Assembly: GCA_963736325.1 (NCBI GenBank)
Contig: CAVTOG010000013.1
Location: 62,001 to 126,000 of the forward strand
DNA from: Actinoallomurus sp963736325
Lineage (GTDB): Bacteria; Actinomycetota; Actinomycetes; Streptosporangiales; Streptosporangiaceae
Direction: 5' to 3'
DNA: 64,000 bases
Position numbers and translations under genes: made by a program. Numbering within the stretch: the stretch's first letter is position 1; every line of letters starts with the position of its first letter. Below the pieces are notes generated by a model. The model was given only the letters and a program-made list of their open reading frames with translations, had not been told where the DNA came from and made no database searches. Below, piece by piece: positions 1 to 8,561 of this stretch.

Positions 1-887
1 ACGCCTTCCTGCCGCTGGTCGCGCCGCTCGTGTCCGGCCACAGCGACCTGGCGATCGGCAGCCGGCTGTCGCGCGGCTCGGCCGTCATACGGGGGCCGAA
101 GCGCGAGCTGATCTCCCGTGCGTACAACCTGCTGCTGCGGACCGCGCTCGCCGCGCGATTCTCCGACGCCCAGTGCGGCTTCAAGGCCGGCCGCGCCGAG
201 GTCGTACGCGCGCTGCTGCCGGCCGTCGAGGACGAGGCGTGGTTCTTCGACACCGAACTGCTGCTGCTCGCCGAGCGCAACGGCCTGCGCATCCACGAGG
301 TGCCCGTGGACTGGGTCGACGACCCCGACAGCCGGGTCGACATCGTCCGTACGGCACTGGATGACCTGCGCGGCATCGCGCGGGTCGGACGCCGGGTCCT
401 GTCCGGAGCGTTCCGGGTGCCGGTGCCCCGGCGTATGGAGGAGGCGCGGTTGCCGCACGGCATGCGCAGGCAGCTCCCGAGCTTCGCCGTCATCGGCGTC
501 TTCAGCACCGCCGCCCAGCTCGTCCTGTACGCGCTGCTGCGCCCGTTCCTCGCGGTGATCGGCGCGAACGTCGTCTCGTACCTGCTCGCCGCCGTCGCCA
601 ACACCGCCGCGAACCGCCGTTTCACCTTCGGCGTCAGGGGTTCGCGGAGCGCGGTGCGGCACCAGATGGAAGGCGGCGTCGCCTTCCTCGTCGGCCTCGG
701 CGTCAGCACCGGCGGCCTCGCCGTCCTCCACGCGGCGGCACCGGACGCGTCCCGGCTCATCGAGCTCGGCGCACTGTTCGGCCTCAACCTGTTCGCCGCC
801 GTCATCCGCTTCGTGCTGCTGCGCGCCTGGGTCTTCCACCCCCGGCGTACGCGGCGGGAAGCCGTCCTCCAGGAGCCCTCCCGATGA
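1..887 (+). CDS. Polyprenyl-phosphate glycosyltransferase (GT2) fused to GtrA-like domain, 5' truncated
   Basis: The window opens inside this gene; the frame is open from base 3 and ends at TGA 885-887. The first ~130 visible residues are the C-terminal part of a family 2 glycosyltransferase of the dolichyl/polyprenyl-phosphate mannose synthase type (SGHSDLAIGSRL, DAQCGFKAG, EVPVDWVDDPDSR). From about visible residue 155 a GtrA-type domain with about four hydrophobic helices follows. Known members of this fusion type charge a polyprenyl phosphate with a sugar at the cytoplasmic face, and the GtrA part is thought to help move it across the membrane. The stop overlaps the next start (ATGA), so it is probably translationally coupled to the GT39 enzyme, a plausible user of the lipid-linked sugar. 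The nucleotide-binding half lies outside the window. Confidence 0.85.
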   Translation, partial: AFLPLVAPLVSGHSDLAIGSRLSRGSAVIRGPKRELISRAYNLLLRTALAARFSDAQCGFKAGRAEVVRALLPAVEDEAWFFDTELLLLAERNGLRIHEVPVDWVDDPDSRVDIVRTALDDLRGIARVGRRVLSGAFRVPVPRRMEEARLPHGMRRQLPSFAVIGVFSTAAQLVLYALLRPFLAVIGANVVSYLLAAVANTAANRRFTFGVRGSRSAVRHQMEGGVAFLVGLGVSTGGLAVLHAAAPDASRLIELGALFGLNLFAAVIRFVLLRAWVFHPRRTRREAVLQEPSR

Positions 888-2905
888 CCGTTCAGCTCTC
901 CGAGCCCGCCACGCCGCGGCCCGCTCCCCAGAGCCGCGTGCGGCGGCTCATGCTCGGCCCGCCCGGCGACCCCCGCTGGGCGCGGCCCGCCCTCGCCGCG
1001 ATCCTGCTGACGGCCACGATCCTGTACGCCTGGGGCCTGTCCCGCAGCGGCTACGCGAACGGCTTCTACTCCGCCGCGGTCAAGAGCGGCACGCAGAGCT
1101 GGAAGGCGCTCTTCTTCGGCTCGCTCGACGCGGGGTCGTTCATCACCGTGGACAAGCCGCCCATGGCGCTGTGGGTCATGGAGCTGAGCGCGCGGGTGTT
1201 CGGGTTCTCCACGTGGAGCCTGCTGCTGCCCGAAGTCGTCATGGGGGTCGCCGCGGTCGGCGTGCTGTACGCCATGGTGCGGCGCGTCTTCGGGCCGGCC
1301 GCCGGCCTGGTCGCCGCGCTCGTGATGACGCTGACCCCGATCACGGTGGCGATCAACCGGGACAACAACCCGGACACGCTGCTGGTGCTCCTGCTGCTGC
1401 TCGCCGCCTGGGCCTGCCAGCGGGCACTGGAGTCCGGGCGAGTGCGCTGGCTGCTCGCCTCGGCGTTCTTCCTCGGCTGCGGCTTCAACACCAAGATGCT
1501 CCAGGCGTACGTGCTGCTTCCCGCGCTGGCGCTCGCGTACCTGGCGTTCGCGCCCGGCGGCGTGCTCCGCCGCGTGTGGCACCTGCTCGCCGCCGGAGCG
1601 GTGCTGGCGGTCTCCAGCTTCTGGTGGATGGTCGTCGTCGACCTGATCCCGGCGGGCAGCCGCCCGTACATCGGCGGCAGCACGGACGGCACGGTGTGGG
1701 ACCTCGTCATCGGCTACAACGGCCTCGGCCGGGTCACCGGCGATGAGGGCGGCGGGCCCGGCGGAAGGGGAGGCGGCGGGTTCTCGGGCGCGTCCGGACC
1801 CTGGCGGCTGTTCAACGACGTCCTCGGCGGGCAGACCTCGTGGCTGCTCCCGTTCGCCGCGCTCGCGCTCGTCACCGGCCTGCTGCTCTACCGGAGGCGG
1901 CCTCGCACCGACCTGGCCCGCGCGGCGCTGGTGCTGTGGGGCGGCTGGCTCCTCGTGCACTACGCGGTGTTCAGCTTCGCGGACGGCGTGATGCACCCCT
2001 ACTACACGACCGCGCTGGCCCCGGCGGTCGGCGCGCTGACCGGCATCGGCGCGGTGACGCTGTTCGAACACCGGACGGCGGCGTGGGGCTGGGTGCTCCC
2101 GCTCGCGATCGCGGGCACCGGCGTCTGGTCCTTCACCGTGCTGCGCCGCACGCCGTCGTGGCATCCGTGGACGGCCTGGACGGTGGCCGTGCTCACCGTC
2201 GTCGCCGTGCTCGGCCTGCTCGCGGCGCGGTTCGGCGCGCCGGCCCGTCTCGCGATCGTCGCCGCGGCGGCCGGCCTGCTGGCCGGTCTCACCGGACCGG
2301 CGGCGTACGCGGTCTCCGCGGCGTCGACGAGCACCAACGGCACCAACCCGCTCGCGGGACCGTCCTCGGGCGGCGGCTTCGGCGGACCCGGGCTCGGCAC
2401 AATGCGACCCGGTGGTGGGATGCCCGGTGGTGGGCAGATACCCGCGCGGATCCGGCAGATGATCGAGCGGGGCGATCTTCCCGGCGCTCCGCCGAACGCG
2501 CGGCCGCCCGGTCCTGGCGGCGCTCCGGGCAGAGGCGGCATGGGCGGCGAGACGAGCCCGCAAATGATCTCCTACCTGGAGAAGAACCAGGGCACCGCCA
2601 CCTGGCTCGTCGCGGTGAGCGACTCCCAGACCGCCTCGTCGATCATCTTGCGGAGCGGGAAGCCGGTGATCTCGATGTTCGGCTTCACCGGCGGCGACAA
2701 CGCGATGACCGTCGAGCGGCTCCAGGCGCTCGTCAAGGCCGGGAGGCTGCGCTACGTCCTGACCGGTGGCGGCGGCCCCGGCGGGGGCGGCGCCGCGGTC
2801 ACCTCGTGGGTCACGAAGAACTGCACGGTGGTCGAGGCCTCCGAGTACGGCGGCACCTCGTCCTCGGCAGGCGCCCTGTACCGCTGCGGCCCCGCTAGCG
2901 GGTGA
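884..2905 (+). CDS. GT39-family (PMT/ArnT-like) membrane glycosyltransferase
   Basis: A 673-residue polytopic membrane protein related to the ArnT/PMT/YkcB group, which transfers a sugar from a polyprenyl-phosphate donor to an acceptor outside the membrane. After a short cytoplasmic N-terminus the first helix lies near residues 36-52; the first external loop contains DAGSFITVDKPP (about 82-93), matching the family's acidic catalytic loop. About a dozen helices follow. Two long Gly/Pro-rich stretches (about 287-303 and 490-550) lie in loops, and the C-terminus (about 555-673) is a soluble domain, as in many actinobacterial YkcB-type proteins. The gene starts inside the preceding GT2-GtrA gene (ATGA) and overlaps the convergent gene by 11 bases. 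The acceptor (protein, lipid or polymer) cannot be told from sequence. Confidence 0.85.
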   Translation: MTVQLSEPATPRPAPQSRVRRLMLGPPGDPRWARPALAAILLTATILYAWGLSRSGYANGFYSAAVKSGTQSWKALFFGSLDAGSFITVDKPPMALWVMELSARVFGFSTWSLLLPEVVMGVAAVGVLYAMVRRVFGPAAGLVAALVMTLTPITVAINRDNNPDTLLVLLLLLAAWACQRALESGRVRWLLASAFFLGCGFNTKMLQAYVLLPALALAYLAFAPGGVLRRVWHLLAAGAVLAVSSFWWMVVVDLIPAGSRPYIGGSTDGTVWDLVIGYNGLGRVTGDEGGGPGGRGGGGFSGASGPWRLFNDVLGGQTSWLLPFAALALVTGLLLYRRRPRTDLARAALVLWGGWLLVHYAVFSFADGVMHPYYTTALAPAVGALTGIGAVTLFEHRTAAWGWVLPLAIAGTGVWSFTVLRRTPSWHPWTAWTVAVLTVVAVLGLLAARFGAPARLAIVAAAAGLLAGLTGPAAYAVSAASTSTNGTNPLAGPSSGGGFGGPGLGTMRPGGGMPGGGQIPARIRQMIERGDLPGAPPNARPPGPGGAPGRGGMGGETSPQMISYLEKNQGTATWLVAVSDSQTASSIILRSGKPVISMFGFTGGDNAMTVERLQALVKAGRLRYVLTGGGGPGGGGAAVTSWVTKNCTVVEASEYGGTSSSAGALYRCGPASG

Positions 2906-4559
2906 ACCCGACGTCCATCCAGACCGGGTCGGCCAGGCCGAACGCTCCCCAGTTGGCGAGCGTCGACCGGACCGGCACGATCTGCGGGCGCTGGTAGAGG
3001 GGAAGGGAGTGGCCCTCGCGCCAGATCATCTCGTCGGCCCGGTTCGCGTAGAACCGGGCCTTCGCAGGGTCCGGCTCGGCGATCGCGCGGTCCAGCAGGG
3101 CGTCGAGCCGCCGGGAGCCGACCCGCGCGAGGTTCTGCTGGAGACCACCCTTGCGCGGACGGCCGTAGATCGACCTCATGGCGGAGATCGGGAAGGCCGA
3201 GCCGATCCACGAGAACGGCGCCAGGTCGAAGTCGCCCGGGATGAGGTGGCCGGCGAAGAAGGCCCCGTCGGCCACCGGCCGCAGCTCCAGGCGTATCCCG
3301 ACGCGGCCCAGCATCTCCTGGATCATCTCGCCGCTCTGCCGGCTCGCCGCCGCGCTCACCGGGTAGACGTAGCGCAGCGCCAGCGGCCGGCCGTTCCGCC
3401 GACGGACGCGTCCGTCGAGCCGCCACCCGGCCCTGGCGAGGAGCCATCGCGCCCGCACCGGGTCGTACGCGCCGAGGTCGCCGGCGTTGTCGCGGTAGCC
3501 GCGCTGGGTGTTCACGTAGACGTGGTCGTCGAGCGGGCGCGCCGCGCGGCCGAGGCCGGGCAGGACCGCGCGGGCGATCGCCTGCCGGTCGACGGCGAGC
3601 ATCACCGCGCGCCGCACGTCGACCGAGGCCAGCGCCGGTGCGCCGGCGTTGAGGGTGAGCTGGGAGAAGTCCGGTCCGTCCGCGCCGCGCACGGTGGCGC
3701 CGGGCACGGTCGCGGCCCGGCGGTACACCGCGGCGTCGGCGCCGGCGTCGAACGCGTCGATCTCGCCACTAGCGAAGGCCTCGGGCATGGCGTCGCGGGC
3801 GAGCCGGCGGAAGACGACACGGTCGAGCCTCGCCCGGCGGCCCCACCACGCCGGGTCACGTACGAGCGAGATCGTCTCGGCCGTACGGTCGATCCGCTCG
3901 GGGCGGAACGGCCCGGCGGTGACCGGGATCCGGTTCGACCAGGCGGTGTTCCAGGCCGCCGGAGTGGAGATCATCCGGGCCGGGTAGAGCGGGCTGAACA
4001 GCGCACGCCACTCGCCGAACGGCCGCGCGAACGTCACCACCACCTGCCGGTCGCTGATCCCGCGTTCGACGCTCTCGACGCGTTCGTAGCCGGTGGAGGC
4101 GGTGACCTCGTACGCCGGGTCGTGGCCGTCGCAGGCCCGCCACAGGGCGCGGAAGTCGCGGTAGCCGAGCGGCGTGCCGTCCGACCAGGTCGCCTTCGGG
4201 TTGATGTCGTAGGTGACGACCTGCTTGGGCCGGGTGCGGGTGACCCGGCCGCCGGTGAGGTAGTCGGGGTCGGCGGTGACCGTGCCGTTCTGGTCGCTCC
4301 GGAACAGCCACGGCATCATCGCGCGCAGTGTACGGGCGGTGTCGAGGTCGGTGCCGCCGAGGTGCCAGTAGTTCCACTGCGCGGGGAACTCCGTGGTCGC
4401 CAGCCGCAGCGTGCCGCCGTCGCCGACCTGCTCACGCGGCGCGCGCCCGATGTCGTACGCGCGGCTCGCCACGGGTGTGACGCCGCGTGTGCCACAGCCC
4501 GCCACCAGGAGCAACGCCGCCGCGGTCACGCGACACCTCACCACCAGGAAGCCCGCCAT
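2895..4559 (-). CDS. ABC transporter substrate-binding lipoprotein, family 5 (oligopeptide/nickel type)
   Basis: A 554-residue extracytoplasmic solute-binding protein of the OppA/DppA class (SBP_bac_5). The start at 4559 is chosen because GGAGGGG lies directly upstream; it gives a lipoprotein signal peptide (hydrophobic LLLVAGC) with the lipidation Cys near residue 23. Family features include the N-terminal TLRLATTEFPAQWN strand, YDINPKATWSDGTPL (typical peptide-SBP segment) and a C-terminal region with RLDALLDRAIAEPDPAKA. No permease or ATPase genes lie beside it, so the protein either serves a transporter encoded elsewhere or acts as an orphan binding protein. It is convergent with the GT39 gene (11-base overlap). 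The ligand is unknown; peptides are the default expectation for this class. A longer start at 4586 is possible. Confidence 0.85.
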   Translation of the reverse strand: MAGFLVVRCRVTAAALLLVAGCGTRGVTPVASRAYDIGRAPREQVGDGGTLRLATTEFPAQWNYWHLGGTDLDTARTLRAMMPWLFRSDQNGTVTADPDYLTGGRVTRTRPKQVVTYDINPKATWSDGTPLGYRDFRALWRACDGHDPAYEVTASTGYERVESVERGISDRQVVVTFARPFGEWRALFSPLYPARMISTPAAWNTAWSNRIPVTAGPFRPERIDRTAETISLVRDPAWWGRRARLDRVVFRRLARDAMPEAFASGEIDAFDAGADAAVYRRAATVPGATVRGADGPDFSQLTLNAGAPALASVDVRRAVMLAVDRQAIARAVLPGLGRAARPLDDHVYVNTQRGYRDNAGDLGAYDPVRARWLLARAGWRLDGRVRRRNGRPLALRYVYPVSAAASRQSGEMIQEMLGRVGIRLELRPVADGAFFAGHLIPGDFDLAPFSWIGSAFPISAMRSIYGRPRKGGLQQNLARVGSRRLDALLDRAIAEPDPAKARFYANRADEMIWREGHSLPLYQRPQIVPVRSTLANWGAFGLADPVWMDVGFTR

Positions 4560-4622
4560 ACTCCCCTCCGGACGCCGAAATGACAATGCGTGACGATATC
4601 ATCACCTGACGTCACCAAGGGG

Positions 4623-5657
4623 TCAGTCCAGCAGGAAGGCGGCAACCTCCGCGCGCTGGGTGCGGGACGGGCCGTCGAAGGCGGCCAGCCACTGGGCACG
4701 CTTGTAGTAACGGTGCAGGACGTGCTCCCACGTGAAGCCGATCCCGCCGTGGCCCTGGATGGCGCTCTCGCAGGCGAACACCGCGGTGTCGGCGGCGAAG
4801 GACTTGGCGGACAGGCAGGCCTGGCGCGCCATGTCGTCGCCCTCCGAGACGCACCACGCCGCCCAGTAGGCCAGCGACCGCGCCTCCTGCAGCCGGACGT
4901 AGACGTTCGACGCCTTGTGTGACACGGCCTGGTATACGCCGATCGGGCGGCCGAACTGCTCGCGCTCCTTCGCGTACGCGACGAGGAGGTCCAGCGCACG
5001 CTGGGTGACGCCGACACTCTCCAGCGCCACGGCGGCGTACGCGTGGTCGCGGATGCGGCCGAGAACGGCACGCGCGTCCTCGCCGGCCGCGAGGACACGC
5101 GCGGGCGCGCCGTCGAAGCCGACGTCCGCGACCCGGCGGGTGCCGTCGATCGTCGCGTGCGGCGTCACACGGGCGTCGGCCGCGTCGACGGCGTACAGCC
5201 CGTCGGCGGTGGTCACGACGAACAGGTCGGCCGACGCACCGTCGGGGACGAGGACCTTCTCACCCGTCAGTCGGCCGCCTGAGACCGAGGCGGTCACGGG
5301 GTCGAACAGGCCCTGCGGGCGTCCCGGCTCGGCCCACGCGAGCGTCGCCTTCAGTGTGCCCTCGGAGATCCGCTTGGCCGCCTCGTCGCCGAGGGCGGGC
5401 GCGGCCAGGGCCATCGTGGACAGGAACGGCGCGGGGAGCGGCCGGTGGCCGGTCTCCTCGAACAGCACCGCCTGGTCGAGGAAGGTCAGCTCCGAGTCGA
5501 GCCAGCCCATCTCGGCGAGCTTGCCCCACACCTCGTCGTCGACGCCGGTCTCGGAGTCGGCGATACGGGCGAGCGCCGTGTCGTCGTAGCGGCCGGCGAG
5601 GAAGTCGCGGGCGAACCCGCGCAGTTGCTCCTGCTCTTCGGAGAACGCGAAGTCCAT
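4623..5657 (-). CDS. Acyl-CoA dehydrogenase, probable non-catalytic partner subunit
   Basis: A 344-residue acyl-CoA dehydrogenase-fold protein (MDFAFSEEQEQLRGFARDF start, middle beta domain, C-terminal helical domain with REQFGRPIGVYQAVSHK and CESAIQGHGGIGFTWEH). It is shorter than standard ~380-residue enzymes and lacks the C-terminal EGTSEI-type segment holding the catalytic glutamate. Its start lies 2 bases after the stop of a full-length acyl-CoA dehydrogenase gene. In actinobacteria, adjacent long/short pairs of this kind (for example ChsE1-ChsE2 in steroid side-chain breakdown) form alpha2beta2 heterotetramers in which one subunit gives the base and the other part of the FAD site. I infer the same arrangement here. 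The substrate is unknown. Confidence 0.85.
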   Translation of the reverse strand: MDFAFSEEQEQLRGFARDFLAGRYDDTALARIADSETGVDDEVWGKLAEMGWLDSELTFLDQAVLFEETGHRPLPAPFLSTMALAAPALGDEAAKRISEGTLKATLAWAEPGRPQGLFDPVTASVSGGRLTGEKVLVPDGASADLFVVTTADGLYAVDAADARVTPHATIDGTRRVADVGFDGAPARVLAAGEDARAVLGRIRDHAYAAVALESVGVTQRALDLLVAYAKEREQFGRPIGVYQAVSHKASNVYVRLQEARSLAYWAAWCVSEGDDMARQACLSAKSFAADTAVFACESAIQGHGGIGFTWEHVLHRYYKRAQWLAAFDGPSRTQRAEVAAFLLD

Positions 5658-5659
5658 GG

Positions 5660-6829
5660 TCAACGCCCCTTCGGCAGGCCGAGGACGCGCTCGGCGATGA
5701 TGTTGCGCAGGATCTCGGAGGTGCCGGCCTCTATGGTGTTGCCGCGGGACCTGAGCTGCCAGTACTGCCAGAATCCGCCCCACGGCGCGTCGTCGCCGGT
5801 GATCTGCGCGTGCAGGCCGAACAGGGACTGCGCGAGGGCGGTCAGCCGCTGGTTGGCCTCGCTCCAGGCGAGCTTGACGCCCGAACCCTCGGGCCCGGGG
5901 ATGCCGGTCTCCAGGAGTGTCGTCAGCGACCGGTAGTTGGTGAAGCGCAGCGACTGCATCTCGATCCACTCGCGGGCGACCGCGTCGCGGATCAGCGGGT
6001 CGTCGGCGGGACGGCGGCCGTCCGCACCGGGCTCCTTGACCAGCTTCACGAGCTGGTTGACCATGCGCTCCAGCTCCGAGGACAGCGCGAAGCCGAGGGT
6101 TCCCCGCTCGTGCAGCAGGGTCGTCATAGCGACCTTCCAGCCGTCGCCGGGCGCTCCGAGGATCGACGTGCGCGGTACCCGCACGTCGTCGAAGAAGATC
6201 TCGTTGAACTCCGGGTCGCCGGTGATCTGGTGCAGTGGCCGCACCGTGACACCCGGCGCGTGCATGTCGACGATCAGGTAGGACAGGCCGGCGTGCTTGG
6301 GCGCCTCGGGGTCGGTGCGCACGACGAGGATGCACCAGTCGGCCACGTGCGCGTACGACGACCAGACCTTCTGGCCGTTCACCACCCAGTCGTCCCCGTC
6401 CGCGACCGCGCTCGTACGCCCGGCCGCCAGGTCGGAGCCGGAGCCGGGCTCGGAGAAGCCCTGGCACCAGATCTCCTCGCCGGACAGCAGCGGCTTGAGG
6501 TAGCGCTGCTTCTGCTCGTCGGTGCCCCACGCGATGATCGTCGGCCCGGCCATGTTGAGCCCGATGACGCCGGGGTGGCCGGGCGCGTTGGCGCGGGACA
6601 TCTCCTCCAGGTAGATCGCCTGGAACGTGGGCGAGAGGCCACGCCCGCCGAACTCCCCGGGCCAGGTCAGCCCGACATAGCCGGCCTCGTACAGGCGCCC
6701 GCCCCATGTGCGCAGGGTCTCGAAGTCGCCCCGGCCGCGTCCGGCGGAGCCACCGTCCCAGTGCTCCTCCAGCCAGGAGCGCAGCCCCGTACGGAACGCG
6801 GCCTCCTCCGGCGTGTCTCGAAAGTCCAC
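5660..6829 (-). CDS. Acyl-CoA dehydrogenase, catalytic subunit
   Basis: A 389-residue flavoenzyme oxidising an acyl-CoA to its 2-enoyl form. The N-terminal helical domain starts MDFRDTPEEAAFRTGL; CQGFSEPGSGSDLA (about residues 118-131) is the FAD/substrate-contact strand; the C-terminal GNTIEAGTSEILRNII carries the candidate catalytic glutamate near residue 367. It is the upstream member of a tight pair with the shorter acyl-CoA dehydrogenase and lies 9 bases after a TetR gene, so the three form an operon read from about 7.45 kb. A TetR regulator next to paired dehydrogenases suggests induction by an acyl-CoA intermediate of lipid, steroid or other hydrophobic substrate breakdown. The exact pathway is not determinable because no other beta-oxidation genes are nearby. 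Confidence 0.9.
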   Translation of the reverse strand: MDFRDTPEEAAFRTGLRSWLEEHWDGGSAGRGRGDFETLRTWGGRLYEAGYVGLTWPGEFGGRGLSPTFQAIYLEEMSRANAPGHPGVIGLNMAGPTIIAWGTDEQKQRYLKPLLSGEEIWCQGFSEPGSGSDLAAGRTSAVADGDDWVVNGQKVWSSYAHVADWCILVVRTDPEAPKHAGLSYLIVDMHAPGVTVRPLHQITGDPEFNEIFFDDVRVPRTSILGAPGDGWKVAMTTLLHERGTLGFALSSELERMVNQLVKLVKEPGADGRRPADDPLIRDAVAREWIEMQSLRFTNYRSLTTLLETGIPGPEGSGVKLAWSEANQRLTALAQSLFGLHAQITGDDAPWGGFWQYWQLRSRGNTIEAGTSEILRNIIAERVLGLPKGR

Positions 6830-6838
6830 ACTGTCTCC

Positions 6839-7444
6839 TTAAGGGGCGGACCGAATCCCGATCGCCCGGCAGTAGAGCCTGTTGAGCTGCTCGACGTCTT
6901 CTTCCTCGTGGGGGTGGTCGAGGACGAACCAGGTGTAGGCGGTACGGCCGATCATCGTGGCGAGGGCCACGGCGGCCGTACGGGGATCGACGTCGACGGG
7001 GACGAGGCCGTCCCGCTGCCATCCCCGTATCGCGCGCTCCTGGCGGTCGTAGAAGACGCCCCACGCTCGTGAATACGTCTCTCGCATCGACGGCGAGAAG
7101 GTCGCGACCTGCTCGAACACCGCCATCAACGCGGCGTGCTCCTGGTACGCGCGCAGGTAGGCGCGGTTGGCCCCTGTGATGCGCGCCTCGGGACCCTCGC
7201 CGTGCAGCGGCTCGGCCCGCATGACGGCGAGCAGCGAGGCCAGCATCTGGTCGATCAGCTCGGCGAAGATCGAGTCCTTGTCGGTGAAATGCGTGTAGAA
7301 GCTCCCGTACGCGACGCCGGACCGCTCGCAGATCTCGCTGATCTTGGCGTCGAGGAAGCCCCGCTCCTCGAACACCGCGCGGGCGCCGAGGAGCAGCGCG
7401 GCACGGGTCCGTTCCGCTCGGGCCTGTCGCTTTACCGGGGGCAC
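6839..7444 (-). CDS. TetR-family regulator of the acyl-CoA dehydrogenase operon
   Basis: A 201-residue TetR repressor-type protein. The N-terminal helix-turn-helix is clear (ALLLGARAVFEERGFLDAKI, then ISEICERSGVAYGSFYTHF at about residues 36-54); the remainder is the helical ligand-binding domain. The start is GTG at 7444. It is the first gene of the operon with the two acyl-CoA dehydrogenases 9 bases downstream, so it most likely represses itself and them and is released by a fatty-acyl or related CoA thioester (inference from family practice). An imperfect 20-base palindrome just upstream overlaps the likely promoter. Confidence 0.88.
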   Translation of the reverse strand: MPPVKRQARAERTRAALLLGARAVFEERGFLDAKISEICERSGVAYGSFYTHFTDKDSIFAELIDQMLASLLAVMRAEPLHGEGPEARITGANRAYLRAYQEHAALMAVFEQVATFSPSMRETYSRAWGVFYDRQERAIRGWQRDGLVPVDVDPRTAAVALATMIGRTAYTWFVLDHPHEEEDVEQLNRLYCRAIGIRSAP

Positions 7445-7450
7445 GCACCC

Positions 7451-7470
7451 AATCGTAACCGAACCCGATT
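7451..7470. promoter_or_regulatory. Probable TetR operator/promoter of the acyl-CoA dehydrogenase operon
   Basis: A 20-base imperfect palindrome with arms AATCG/CGATT lies 7 bases upstream of the TetR GTG start. Read on the minus strand, TACGAT inside it fits a -10 element about 8 bases before the start codon, which would make the mRNA nearly leaderless. Autorepression by the adjacent TetR is the simplest reading. Confidence 0.35.
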
Positions 7471-7525
7471 CTGGTATCAGCGCAGGGTCCGCGAGGTCGG
7501 GCGATTCACACGCCCGCAGGCCGGA

Positions 7526-8458
7526 TCAGGCGGTACGACGTGCCCGCAGGCCGGCGACGGCCAGGAGCAGGAGGCCGCCGGCGGACCAGGCGGCCAGGAC
7601 CGTGAGCGGTACGGCCGACCGCACCCCGTCGAAGAACGACACCGAGCGGAGCAGAGTGGCGCCCGCGCCGGCCGGGAGGGCCTGGCCGACCGCGCCCCAC
7701 GGCCGCGGCAGCAGCTCCGGCGCGGCCGTGACGCCCGAAAGCGGGTTGGCGACGAGCATCATCGTGACCGCGCCCAGACCGACACCGGCGCGGCCGAGCG
7801 CTCCACCGAGGCCCGTGACCGCACCGCAGACGGCGAAGGTGGTCAGGCCGATCACACCGGCCACGGCGGCGTACGGGCCGGGGATGACCGGTAGGACGAA
7901 CTGGACGATCGCGGCTGTGACGAGCCCGGCGACGGCGGAGAAGATCACGAGACCGGCCGCCCTCCGGCCGATCGAGCCGGCGAGGAAGGTCAGCAGGACG
8001 CCTCCGGCCAGGCTCGACATGACCAGCGGCAGCACCAGCGCGCCGAAGGCGGCGCCGCGCGGGTCGTCGGGGTCCGCCGCGACGACGTCCACGGGAGCCG
8101 CCGCCGGAGTTCCGGAGATCCGCTGCGCCGTCTGCGCCAGGAGCTGGGCGACGACCGGGCTCGCGGCCGAGGCGACGAGCAGGTGCGGCCCCGCCGGGCC
8201 CACGACGACCGCGCCGTATGCTCGCCGGTCCGTCAGCGCGCGCCGGGCGGCGTCCTCGCCGGTCACCCGCTCGACCTGGAACGCCCCGTTCTGGCCGAGC
8301 CGCTGCGCGACGGCGGTCGCGGCGGGCCCAGGACCGGCGACGACCAGGGGAACCTCGCGCGGCGCGACGCGCGACGCCGGCCAGGCGAACGCGAGCACCA
8401 TGACGGCCTGGATCACGACGGCCATCAGCGCGAGCAGGAACGTACGGCGACGAGCCAT
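7526..8458 (-). CDS. YhgE/ABC-2-like integral membrane protein
   Basis: A 310-residue membrane protein with one N-terminal helix (about 6-28), an extracytoplasmic domain of about 120 residues (VPLVVAGPGPAATAVAQRL, RRALTDRRAYGAVVVGP), and five or so C-terminal helices from about residue 165. This layout matches the YhgE/Pip and ABC-2 permease-like proteins common in actinobacteria, usually beside TetR genes, with roles in export or stress that are mostly undefined. ATG 8458 is preceded by GGAGG at correct spacing, which favours it over a longer frame. It is divergent from a TetR gene, and each gene has a copy of the same operator. Because no ATPase is adjacent, an ABC transporter function is uncertain. 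Confidence 0.7.
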   Translation of the reverse strand: MARRRTFLLALMAVVIQAVMVLAFAWPASRVAPREVPLVVAGPGPAATAVAQRLGQNGAFQVERVTGEDAARRALTDRRAYGAVVVGPAGPHLLVASAASPVVAQLLAQTAQRISGTPAAAPVDVVAADPDDPRGAAFGALVLPLVMSSLAGGVLLTFLAGSIGRRAAGLVIFSAVAGLVTAAIVQFVLPVIPGPYAAVAGVIGLTTFAVCGAVTGLGGALGRAGVGLGAVTMMLVANPLSGVTAAPELLPRPWGAVGQALPAGAGATLLRSVSFFDGVRSAVPLTVLAAWSAGGLLLLAVAGLRARRTA

Positions 8459-8473
8459 ACCGTGCCTCCAAAA

Positions 8474-8550
8474 AGCGAATATTCGTTCTCTTTTGCCGAA
8501 ACCCACGCTCGCAGGAGGGTCTGTCATTGTCAAGAACGAACGTTCGTTTT
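8474..8550. promoter_or_regulatory. Divergent promoter with two matching TetR operators
   Basis: Two closely similar palindromes lie between the divergent genes. One, AACGAACGTTCGTT at 8535-8548, is perfect and sits 13 bases before the TetR start. The other, CGAATATTCG at 8476-8485, sits 17 bases before the membrane-protein start. Read towards their respective genes both fit AGAACGAAYRTTCGYTTT, so one copy faces each gene. This is the expected target of the TetR protein encoded at 8562 and predicts joint control of both genes. Confidence 0.7.
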
Positions 8551-8561
8551 ATGATGTGGCC

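Noticed and set aside
4623..7448. A continuous 941-codon minus-strand frame
   Set aside because: It only becomes a real protein in its last 344 codons (the short acyl-CoA dehydrogenase); earlier parts are out-of-frame readings of the other dehydrogenase and TetR genes.
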